Source: JAGOBX01 sp017999075 [NCBI: Candidatus Babelota bacterium]
GTDB taxonomy: Bacteria; JAGOBX01
Reading direction: 5' to 3'
NCBI GenBank assembly: GCA_017999075.1
Contig: JAGOBX010000087.1
Span: 1-10,225, forward strand
Length of the DNA: 10,225 nt
How positions within the stretch are numbered: position 1 is the first letter of the stretch; each line of letters begins with the position of its first letter. Positions 1 through 5,913 of this stretch are shown here, piece after piece. The translations under genes and the position numbers were made by a program. Under the pieces are notes generated by a model. The model was not told the DNA's origin and ran no database searches. It was given only the letters and a program-made list of their open reading frames with translations.

Positions 1-51
1 GCTGAAAAAATTTATGATGGATATTTGGATATACAGGATAATTTTATATGA
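1..51 (+). CDS. C-terminal end of an unidentified upstream gene (partial)
   Basis: Frame 1 is open from the window edge and reads AEKIYDGYLDIQDNFI before a TGA at 49-51. That stop overlaps the hisD start codon in an ATGA arrangement (48-51), which is typical of translationally coupled operon genes. The 16 visible residues are too few to name a family. Because hisD follows, another histidine-biosynthesis gene is a reasonable guess, but nothing in the residues shows it. The reading frame could also be open by chance, although the exact 4-bp stop/start overlap argues for a real gene end. Confidence 0.6.
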   Translation, partial: AEKIYDGYLDIQDNFI

Positions 52-1316
52 TAATCCAAAACATTAAATCTGTAAAAGATTTGATTTTAAAGCGGTTTGA
101 ACTTAGTGATGAAACTGTTGTAAAAAAAGTTTCTGAAATATTGAGTGAAGTTAAAAAAAAAGGCGATACAGCATTAATTAATTTTACAGAATTGTTTGAT
201 AAGGTAAAAATAAAATCAATAAAAGTTTCTGAATATGAAATTGAAGAAGCTGTAAAATCTGTTGATGATAATTTTAAAGGGATTATATCTAAAATTATTA
301 AAAATATTGAGAATTATCAGCGCAATACTTTGCCTAAATCATGGATAATTAATGAAAACGGTTCTGTTCTCGGAGAACTTGTGAATCCGCTTGAAAGCGT
401 TGGACTTTATATTCCGGGCGGCACTGCTCCTTTGATTTCCACTATACTTATGAGCGCAGTTCCTGCGCGTATTGCAGGAGTTAAAAATATTTATTTATGT
501 ACTCCGCCTGATAAAACCGGTGCGGTAAACAAATATATGCTTGCAGCAGCGGCAATGTGTAATGTTAACGGGATATTTAAAATTGGCGGAAGTCAGGCTG
601 TAGCTGCTTTGGCGTATGGCACTGAAACTGTTCCCAAAACAGATAAAATAATAGGTCCTGGAAATATATATGTAACAATAGCTAAAAAACTTGTTTATGG
701 TGAAGTTAATATTGATATGATAGCAGGACCAAGTGAAATATTGATTTATTGCGATGATTCTGCAAATTCAGATTATGTTATTGCTGATCTGCTGTCTCAG
801 GCGGAACACGATGTTATGGCTTCATCTTATCTTGTGACTACTTCAAAAAGAATTGCGGAAGAGGTATATTCTAATATTTATAAAAAGGCTTCAAAGCTTA
901 AAAGATTTAGTTTTATTGAAGAATCCTTGAAAAAAAACGGCAGGATTTTTTTGACTGAAGAAGAAGATACCGCAATTGAAATAATAAATAAAATTGCGCC
1001 TGAACATTTGGAAATTTGCGTTAAACAGCCTGAATACGTGATTCGCCGGATTAAAAATGCCGGCGCGATATTTGTTGGTAATTATACTCCTGAACCCATA
1101 GGTGATTATTTTGCCGGACCAAGCCATATTTTGCCAACGTCCGGAACTTCAAAATTTTATTCGCCGGTTTCAGCAGATACTTTTGTAAAAAAAACAAGTT
1201 TGATTTCTTATTCAAAAAAAATGTTTATGGATTCTGCTGCAGATATTATTAAATTCGCAGAACTTGAAGAATTATCCGCTCATGCAGAGTCAATTAAAGA
1301 GAGACTGACAGAATAA
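48..1316 (+). CDS. hisD: Histidinol dehydrogenase (HisD)
   Basis: This zinc enzyme oxidises L-histidinol to L-histidine through histidinaldehyde with two NAD+, the last step of histidine synthesis, in the cytoplasm. At 422 aa it has the usual family length and is collinear with E. coli HisD. Visible landmarks are the GLYIPGGTAPL segment (about 119-129), the GGSQAVAALAYGT segment (180-192) and IIGPGN (201-206). The Zn-site and catalytic residues are all present: Q251 and H254 in SQAEHD, E319 and H320 in APEH, D353 and H360 in the GDYFAGPSH segment, and H412 near the C-terminus. They sit at a constant 7-8 residue offset from the E. coli positions. The ATG start has an AGGA (35-38) 9 nt upstream and overlaps the preceding stop by 4 bp, so it is probably translated in an operon with the upstream gene. 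The gene looks intact. Confidence 0.97.
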   Translation: MIIQNIKSVKDLILKRFELSDETVVKKVSEILSEVKKKGDTALINFTELFDKVKIKSIKVSEYEIEEAVKSVDDNFKGIISKIIKNIENYQRNTLPKSWIINENGSVLGELVNPLESVGLYIPGGTAPLISTILMSAVPARIAGVKNIYLCTPPDKTGAVNKYMLAAAAMCNVNGIFKIGGSQAVAALAYGTETVPKTDKIIGPGNIYVTIAKKLVYGEVNIDMIAGPSEILIYCDDSANSDYVIADLLSQAEHDVMASSYLVTTSKRIAEEVYSNIYKKASKLKRFSFIEESLKKNGRIFLTEEEDTAIEIINKIAPEHLEICVKQPEYVIRRIKNAGAIFVGNYTPEPIGDYFAGPSHILPTSGTSKFYSPVSADTFVKKTSLISYSKKMFMDSAADIIKFAELEELSAHAESIKERLTE

Positions 1317-1385
1317 AAAATTATTTTGAATTATAGTATTGCTTTTTATTATTGATGTTTTATGGAATTTAGCTGAGAAAGCCGG

Positions 1386-1424
1386 ATGAAGCGTTTTGAT
1401 TTTTTTTGGAATTGTCCAGCTTGA
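1386..1424 (+). other. Alternative ATG start and 8-T run ahead of the methyltransferase
   Basis: An ATG at 1386 opens a 12-codon ORF (MKRFDFFWNCPA, stop TGA 1422-1424) that crosses a run of eight T (1400-1407). It has a modest purine-rich stretch (GAGAAAG, 1375-1381) upstream. One extra T in the run would fuse this ATG in frame to the methyltransferase, giving MKRFDFFLELSSLRIDIK. It could therefore be the true start of that gene hidden by a homopolymer error or natural length change, a short leader ORF, or chance. I cannot tell these apart from one sequence. Confidence 0.3.
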
Positions 1425-2281
1425 GGATTGACATAAAATTGGATATAAGAAATATTGATTCTTACAACAAATCTTATTTGGAAGGACTTGAACGTTCATC
1501 GCAGTTTTCTTATTCTGCCCAATATTTCTGGTGGAAAAAATATTCTGTACTTGAAAAAATTGTAAAAAAAATTGTGTCTGAAAATTTTTCTAAATCAGAT
1601 ACGGTCAGAATACTGGATATAGGCTGTCAAATAGGACATGATATATTCAAATTATCTGAGGAACTCAGAGAATATAAAATAGAATGGTACGGATTTGATG
1701 TGAACCCTGATTTTTTGAAAATATCAAATCTGCGCAAAGTTATTCATGGTGAACATAAATATTTCTTTTTTGTTTCCTCGGTAGAACAGACATCAAGTAA
1801 AAATCGAAAATTTGATATGATTATATGTTCAGAAGTTCTTGAACATATTAATGAAACAGAGGATTCTGCAAGCAATTTGAGGAATCTTTTGAAAATAAAT
1901 TCCTTTTTAATAATTTCAACTCCGAATGTGACAAACTATAGTTTTATTTTGTGTAAAATTATAGCAAAAAAATTTTTAAAAAAAATTAATACTCAATTTT
2001 TAGAGGAATCTAAAAAAGAATTTTTATATAAAACCAAGGTTGAAGTTAAACAAGAAGAAAATCATATTAACCTTAAAAATATGGATGATTGGAAAAAAAT
2101 TTTTATAAATTCCGGATTTACAATTCTTGACTGCAGACGGGGTTCAATGTTTTACGGTTCAAAATATATTGACAAACATCCGGTTATATTTATTATAATA
2201 ACATTTTTTGATATAATATTTGATATAATTCCGTGTTTTAAAAAATGGTCTTATAATTTTTTTTTAGTAATGAAAAATTAA
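1406..2281 (+). CDS. Class I SAM-dependent methyltransferase
   Basis: It is a predicted methyltransferase of the Methyltransf_11/23 type (Rossmann fold). Motif I is VRILDIGCQIGHD (67-79), the acidic residue after strand 2 is D98 in WYGFDVN, FDMIICSEVLEHI (136-148) is the motif II region, and FLIISTPN (167-174) is the strand-5 region. HINLKN (220-225) and DWKKIFINSGF resemble the substrate-side C-terminal part of Methyltransf_23 proteins. The C-terminus is strongly hydrophobic (260-277) and may touch the membrane. The substrate is unknown; the glycan-type neighbours suggest a sugar or lipid-linked intermediate, which is inference. The start is uncertain: no in-frame ATG lies near the N-terminus. 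TTG at 1406 gives 291 aa, and TTG at 1439 has GAGGA (1423-1427) 11 nt upstream. An ATG at 1386 is one base out of frame across an 8-T run. Confidence 0.85.
   Translation: MELSSLRIDIKLDIRNIDSYNKSYLEGLERSSQFSYSAQYFWWKKYSVLEKIVKKIVSENFSKSDTVRILDIGCQIGHDIFKLSEELREYKIEWYGFDVNPDFLKISNLRKVIHGEHKYFFFVSSVEQTSSKNRKFDMIICSEVLEHINETEDSASNLRNLLKINSFLIISTPNVTNYSFILCKIIAKKFLKKINTQFLEESKKEFLYKTKVEVKQEENHINLKNMDDWKKIFINSGFTILDCRRGSMFYGSKYIDKHPVIFIIITFFDIIFDIIPCFKKWSYNFFLVMKN
2169..2229 (+). promoter_or_regulatory. Candidate internal promoter for the GT2-kdsC pair
   Basis: Inside the 3' end of the methyltransferase gene, TTGACA (2169-2174) is followed after 16 nt by TATTAT (2191-2196). Two copies of the extended -10 form TGATATAAT follow at 2209-2217 and 2221-2229. 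These lie about 80-145 nt before the glycosyltransferase start. In DNA this AT-rich such matches arise often by chance, and the methyltransferase is only 30 bp from the next gene, so read-through is also likely. Confidence 0.3.
2207..2230 (+). repeat. Two-copy 12-bp tandem repeat (TTTGATATAATA/T)
   Basis: Two adjacent 12-bp units, identical at 11 of 12 bases, encode the repeated tetrapeptide FDII-FDII in the hydrophobic tail of the methyltransferase. It may be a recent in-frame duplication. Each unit carries the TGATATAAT extended -10-like sequence noted in the promoter entry. Confidence 0.7.
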
Positions 2282-2311
2282 TTTGGTAATTATCCGGAGA
2301 TAAAAATAAAA

Positions 2312-3031
2312 ATGACTGAAAAATTAAAAAAATTAGTAGTTATACCTACATATAATGAAAAAGAAAATATTTACAAATTGATTGATTTGATAGTTAATCT
2401 TGATTATGAATTCAATGTTTGTATTGTTGATGATAATTCACCTGACGGAACTTCGGGAATAGTAGAACAAATGAAAAAAGAACATTTGAAAAAAGAACAG
2501 ATCCATTTGATAAAGAGAACCGGAAAACTTGGGCTTGGCACAGCATATAAAACAGGAATTAAATACGGATTATCTAATGGGTTTGAAATTATTTTTACAA
2601 TGGATGCTGATTTTTCGCATCATCCGAAATACCTTCCTGATTTTCTTGTTAAACTTAAAGAAAATGATATAGTTATAGGTTCCAGATATGTTCCTGGCGG
2701 AGGTACTGTTAATTGGGGTATGCATAGAAAAATTTTAAGCGGCAGCGCGAATTTATTTGCCAAATTTATGCTTGGTTTAAAGAGTAACGATAATACTGCC
2801 GGATATAGAGGTTACCATAAAAAAGTTTTTGACAAAGTCAATCTTGATATAATTTTATCAGAAGGATATTCTTTTCTGGTGGAAATGATTTTCAGATGCA
2901 GTCAGCAGAATTTTCTTATTGGAGAAACTCCTATAATATTTGTTGATAGAGAAAAAGGTTCGTCAAAAATCAGCAAACAGGAAATTTTTAAAGCTATAAA
3001 AACTATATTCAGATTGAAATTTACAAAATAA
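2312..3031 (+). CDS. GT2 polyprenyl-phosphate mannose synthase-like glycosyltransferase (DPM1 type)
   Basis: It is a GT-A fold family 2 glycosyltransferase that most resembles dolichol/polyprenol-phosphate mannosyltransferases. These move mannose from GDP-mannose to a polyprenyl phosphate at the cytoplasmic membrane face. Family landmarks in order are VVIPTYNEKENI (9-20), VDDNSPDGT (39-47), the GLGTAYKTGI segment (74-83), MDADFSHHP (97-105) with the metal-binding DxD at 98-100, GSRYVPGGG (123-131), NTAGYRGY (161-168) and DREKGSSKIS (212-221). The length (239 aa) matches the soluble single-domain form; the C-terminal GtrA-like membrane domain of some relatives is absent. Start ATG 2312 has GGAG (2296-2299) 12 nt upstream. 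It lies 30 bp after the methyltransferase and 1 bp before the kdsC-like gene. Sugar specificity (mannose versus glucose or another hexose) is inferred from similarity only. Confidence 0.9.
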   Translation: MTEKLKKLVVIPTYNEKENIYKLIDLIVNLDYEFNVCIVDDNSPDGTSGIVEQMKKEHLKKEQIHLIKRTGKLGLGTAYKTGIKYGLSNGFEIIFTMDADFSHHPKYLPDFLVKLKENDIVIGSRYVPGGGTVNWGMHRKILSGSANLFAKFMLGLKSNDNTAGYRGYHKKVFDKVNLDIILSEGYSFLVEMIFRCSQQNFLIGETPIIFVDREKGSSKISKQEIFKAIKTIFRLKFTK

Positions 3032-3032
3032 T

Positions 3033-3569
3033 ATGATGAGAAAATTGAAAAAAAAACTTGATTGGAAAAAAATCAGACTTGTGATTTTGGATGTTGACGG
3101 AGTTTTAACTAATGGCCATATTACATATAATTCTGATGGAACTGAAAGTAAAACTTTTAGTGTAAAAGACGGCAGAGGTATAATTGAAGCACAATTGTGC
3201 GGTATAGAATTCGGAATAATAACGGCTCGTGAATCAAATACTGTTTCGAGGCGGGCTAAAGATTTAAATATAAAGTATGTATATCAGAATTCTAAAAACA
3301 AACTTGAAGCTTTAAACGAAATTATAAAAAAATACGGTTTTTTTCCTGAAGAAATATTGTATATCGGAGATGAAGTTATAGATATTCCGGTAATGATTAG
3401 AGTAGGAATATCAGCAACAGTGAATGATTGCGCACGTGATGTAATAAAGGCTGCTGATTACAGATCTTCAAAGAATGGAGGAGACGGCGCAGTTCGTGAA
3501 ATACTCGAATATTTGCTGAAAAAACAAAATAAATGGGATAAGAATATAAAAAAATATTTTACGAAATAA
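3033..3569 (+). CDS. kdsC: KdsC-like HAD phosphatase (3-deoxy-D-manno-octulosonate 8-phosphate phosphatase)
   Basis: It belongs to the YrbI/KdsC branch of C0-type HAD phosphatases, which hydrolyse KDO-8-phosphate to KDO in the cytoplasm for LPS inner core. HAD motif I is DVDGVLTNG (20-28), with nucleophile D20 and general acid/base D22. Motif II is T64 in ITAR, the conserved Lys is probably in the SKNK segment (87-90), and motif IV is GDEVIDIP (112-119) with D113 and D117. The KTFSVKDGRGI (40-50) and GGDGAVREIL (149-158) segments are characteristic of KdsC. The 178 aa length is normal. It starts 1 bp after the glycosyltransferase stop with no clear Shine-Dalgarno, so coupled reinitiation is likely; ATG 3036 is an alternative. 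No kdsA or kdsB is in the window. Related members act on nonulosonate or NeuNAc 9-phosphates, so the exact substrate is not proven. Confidence 0.88.
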   Translation: MMRKLKKKLDWKKIRLVILDVDGVLTNGHITYNSDGTESKTFSVKDGRGIIEAQLCGIEFGIITARESNTVSRRAKDLNIKYVYQNSKNKLEALNEIIKKYGFFPEEILYIGDEVIDIPVMIRVGISATVNDCARDVIKAADYRSSKNGGDGAVREILEYLLKKQNKWDKNIKKYFTK

Positions 3570-3619
3570 ATTTTATAATACGATTTCTAAACTGAAAATT
3601 TAAGTTTTAATATATACCT

Positions 3620-4090
3620 TTAAGTTTTTTTTCTTATATTAACCAATACTCCGCGGACAATTTTTAAAAATTCTTCTTCGTCATAGGGTTTTACAATATA
3701 TGCGGTAATTCCCATTTTAAGAAAATCAACAACTGTATGTTTGTCTGAAGTGGAAGTAACCATGATTACAGGAATATTTTTTAAAACACCTGCTTCTTTT
3801 CCTTTACAATAAAAATCTTTTCCGTTTAAAACAGGCATTTCAATGTCAAGGAAAATCATTTTTATTCCGGGAAATCTCCCTAACATTACAAAAGCTTCTA
3901 CTCCGTTATTTGCTTCAATAAAATCGAATAACGGGTTATCTTCGAGTTTGTGAATGATAGTCCGTCTTGCCATAGGAGAATCATCAACAATAAGTATCTG
4001 AATTTTTGGCTGGGCAGAAGCATCAAGATATTCAATTTCTTTTAATATTTTTTCAATCTGCGCATTCATAGAATCAATATTATCGCTCAT
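3620..4090 (-). CDS. Stand-alone CheY-like response regulator
   Basis: It is a single receiver domain with no output domain. Residues 30-150 form the receiver: acidic pair D36-D37 (LIVDDSPMARR), phosphoacceptor D82 (MIFLDIEMP), the switch Thr T102 (MVTSTSD) and K124 (YIVKPYDEEEF). All key residues are present, so it should be phosphorylated by a histidine kinase that is not in this window. About 28 residues precede the receiver and look like a charged amphipathic helix (IDSMNAQIEKILKEIEYL). This could be a docking or oligomerisation helix; that is inference. The start ATG at 4090 is fixed by a strong GGAGGA 6 nt upstream. It is encoded 52 bp after the cupin gene on the same strand. Whether it serves motility, signalling or another pathway cannot be read from the neighbours. 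Confidence 0.93.
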   Translation of the reverse strand: MSDNIDSMNAQIEKILKEIEYLDASAQPKIQILIVDDSPMARRTIIHKLEDNPLFDFIEANNGVEAFVMLGRFPGIKMIFLDIEMPVLNGKDFYCKGKEAGVLKNIPVIMVTSTSDKHTVVDFLKMGITAYIVKPYDEEEFLKIVRGVLVNIRKKT

Positions 4091-4096
4091 AAAAAT

Positions 4097-4102
4097 TCCT
4101 CC
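4097..4102 (-). promoter_or_regulatory. Shine-Dalgarno site of the response regulator gene
   Basis: On the minus strand GGAGGA ends 6 nt before the ATG at 4090. It is a clear ribosome binding site in a window where many genes lack one, and it fixes the start of this gene. Confidence 0.8.
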
Positions 4103-4142
4103 ATTATATTGTCTTATATAATAAAATCCAATGTTTCAAAAA

Positions 4143-4475
4143 TTAAAGAGCGTAAAATTTATCTTTCGGAATGCTTGATGATTTTGTTATTGCAGTCACT
4201 GAATCCAATACTGCTTCAAAATCTGCTTGTTCACCTGGTTCTATTAATATTATATCTCCATGAAAAAAATCTTTCCCATTAATTCTTATGTGGCCGGAAA
4301 TAACTGCTATGATTTCGGCGCATACTTGATGATAATGTTTTTCATAATAAGTCCCTGCTTTATCGAATTTTACAGCAGATTCGAATTCGGTTGTTTTATA
4401 AATTGCTTTTTCAAAATTACCTATATACCAGCCTTTAATGGTATCGCTGAGTTTTTTAGTAATCATATAATACAC
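4143..4475 (-). CDS. Small cupin-domain protein
   Basis: A 110-aa single-domain beta-barrel protein. Cupin motif 1 matches G(X)5HXH(X)4E(X)6G exactly: G41, H47, H49, E54 and G61. Motif 2 is degenerate: G73 and G81 are kept (HGDIILIEPGEQADF), but the usual metal-binding His after G81 is Ala84, leaving three protein ligands visible. From memory, similar small proteins carry EPGE..DF here too, so this is probably a subfamily trait rather than damage. Function is unknown; sugar-related enzymes and small-molecule binding are both possible. The listed start is GTG at 4475. ATG at 4466 (three codons later, MITKKLSD) is equally plausible. Neither has a visible Shine-Dalgarno. The gene stands 98 bp from the lipoprotein gene upstream and 52 bp from the response regulator downstream, so it may be its own unit. 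Confidence 0.88.
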   Translation of the reverse strand: MYYMITKKLSDTIKGWYIGNFEKAIYKTTEFESAVKFDKAGTYYEKHYHQVCAEIIAVISGHIRINGKDFFHGDIILIEPGEQADFEAVLDSVTAITKSSSIPKDKFYAL

Positions 4476-4526
4476 TTAATTCAAATATTTTTTTTTGAAA
4501 ATATCAAATCGGAAAATTAATTTATT

Positions 4527-4554
4527 TTTAAACATAATTGTTAATTTGTTTAAA
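4527..4554. repeat. Hairpin-forming inverted repeat between lipoprotein and cupin genes
   Basis: TTTAAACA (4527-4534) pairs with TGTTTAAA (4547-4554). Inside, AATT (4536-4539) pairs with AATT (4543-4546) around a GTT loop, with a single unpaired T at 4535. This gives a 12-bp stem with one bulge. It lies 20-47 bp past the lipoprotein stop and 52-79 bp before the cupin start (minus-strand order). It lacks a clean U-run on either strand, so it is not a textbook intrinsic terminator. It could be a weak terminator, an mRNA 3'-end stabiliser, or an operator for the cupin gene. Confidence 0.6.
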
Positions 4555-4573
4555 GTTTGTTGACTGTATTCAG

Positions 4574-5911
4574 TTATTTTCTGGCTAATCTGAATAATCC
4601 GTCATCAGTTCCAATCCATATATAATAAGGATCTAAAAACAATTCTGTGAAATGAGTAAAATCTGTTCTGAATTTATCGTTTAAATCTTTTTTGTCGTTT
4701 ATAACCCATTTGCGGCTTAAAGAATCATATTCGAGAAAACCTGTTTCTGTTGAAATCCAGATTTTATTATTATCTTTAGCAAGGGAATATACTGTGTTTA
4801 AATAATTTTCGCTGTTTCTGTTTTTAGCAGGAAAATTAGATTTCTTGTGTATTTCCCAGTAATCCGTATGTCTGTTATAATAACTTATTTCATCAATATT
4901 TTCAATTAGAAAATTGTTGAATTCGTCTATTAAAACTTTTTTTATAATTTTGTTGCCGAGATAATTTGCCAAATCAAATTCATACCATTCGCTGTTTAAT
5001 TTTTTATACTGCCAGATGCCGACATCGCTTTTAAACCACACATAAGTATCATCATTGGAAACTAAACTCATATAATTGCAGGAAAAATCATTGGGTTTCC
5101 AGGTTTTCCAGATATCTCTTAGTTTATCATAAATTATTATATTGCAATTAAATGTTATGAACCATACATAATCAGGATAAACAATTATTTCAGCGATTTC
5201 TGATGTTTCAAAAACATTAGATGAAGCGCGTTCAGAATAAGGTTCAGACCATATTTCTCGTTTCATATCGAATTTTTTTATTTTGTCTGAGAATCCGAAC
5301 CATATTTCCTGATGTTCTTCGTCTGCATTAATACACAAAATATTAGTGTCCTGAATTTCTTCTTTAAAAGTAGAATATAACCACGTAAAAACAGGTTTAT
5401 TGAATTTATATAACCGTATTTTATCAAAATCAATTTTTTTAAAATAGTAATATTCTTTCTTATTATACTTAGGAGATAACTCCTGAATTAAATCCATGTC
5501 AAAATAAGTTCGAAGCGATTTTTTTACGGATTTGTCTTTATAATTGAAAATATACCATCCGGAATCATAAAATTTTCTTGTTTCTTCGAGATATATCCAG
5601 AGATTGTCGTCAACGATTTTCATAATCCCGACGTTTGCATTAGGAATGAATAATTCGAAATCTGAAAAAATTGTATTAATTTTTATTGTTTCATCAGATA
5701 TGATATTAAGATTATCCGCAATTTTTTTCTGAGGAGTGATTTTATCACTGAAAAATACTGGTGTTTTTTTTGGCTGATTTACTTTTATTTCAACTTCTTT
5801 CTGGCCTCCGATAACTATCGGTGATTTAAAATCCTGATCAGTAGTTTTACATGATTGAAAAAAAATCAGGACTGAAAATACTGCAATTACCTTTAAATAT
5901 ATTGATTTCAT
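4574..5911 (-). CDS. Uncharacterised lipoprotein with beta-propeller-like repeats
   Basis: I do not recognise a named family. The N-terminus is a lipoprotein signal: K2 and K7, a hydrophobic core (8-18) and a lipobox-like FQSC with C21 as the lipidated Cys. A low-complexity linker follows (22-75). From about 95 to the end, repeats of roughly 40-50 residues resemble blades of a WD/two-component-regulator-type propeller. Each has an aromatic strand (NLWIYL 103, EIWFGF 202, YVWFIT 248, YVWFKS 290, KIWIST 383, YIWIGTDDG 430). Five also have [FY]-[DKN]-x5-W (F214-W221, Y261-W268, Y302-W309, Y345-W352, Y395-W402). Seven or so blades would close a propeller. It probably sits in the periplasm, membrane-anchored, as a binding or scaffold protein. 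It starts 2 bp after lpxK, with AAGGA inside the lpxK tail 9 nt before the ATG, so it is likely cotranscribed and coupled with lpxK. A link to LPS or envelope assembly is inference. Confidence 0.85.
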   Translation of the reverse strand: MKSIYLKVIAVFSVLIFFQSCKTTDQDFKSPIVIGGQKEVEIKVNQPKKTPVFFSDKITPQKKIADNLNIISDETIKINTIFSDFELFIPNANVGIMKIVDDNLWIYLEETRKFYDSGWYIFNYKDKSVKKSLRTYFDMDLIQELSPKYNKKEYYYFKKIDFDKIRLYKFNKPVFTWLYSTFKEEIQDTNILCINADEEHQEIWFGFSDKIKKFDMKREIWSEPYSERASSNVFETSEIAEIIVYPDYVWFITFNCNIIIYDKLRDIWKTWKPNDFSCNYMSLVSNDDTYVWFKSDVGIWQYKKLNSEWYEFDLANYLGNKIIKKVLIDEFNNFLIENIDEISYYNRHTDYWEIHKKSNFPAKNRNSENYLNTVYSLAKDNNKIWISTETGFLEYDSLSRKWVINDKKDLNDKFRTDFTHFTELFLDPYYIWIGTDDGLFRLARK

Positions 5912-5913
5912 AA

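Noticed and set aside
891-1127. Minus-strand open frame of 78 codons inside hisD.
   Set aside because: It lies wholly within a well-supported gene on the opposite strand, has no family motif, and looks like a codon-bias shadow.
1317-1405. Promoter-like TTGAAT (1326-1331) with TATTAT (1347-1352) after hisD.
   Set aside because: The spacer is only 15 nt and such matches are frequent at this base composition; not strong enough for a separate feature.
3570-3619. Possible bidirectional terminator between the converging kdsC-like and response regulator genes (AAACT/AGTTT).
   Set aside because: Only a 5-bp AT-rich stem with a 9-nt loop and no following U-run; too weak to call.
4103-4131. TTGGAT-17-TATAAT on the minus strand upstream of the response regulator, a near-perfect promoter by spacing.
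   Set aside because: The TATAAT directly abuts the GGAGGA ribosome binding site, so transcription would begin within or after that site and remove it from the mRNA. It is probably a chance match in AT-rich DNA.
1406-4475. Idea that the methyltransferase, response regulator and cupin form a defence or signalling system.
   Set aside because: The genes lie on different strands in separate units, the methyltransferase lacks a DNA-methylase catalytic motif (no NPPY/DPPY or PCQ), and no nuclease, toxin or nucleotide-signal enzyme is present.
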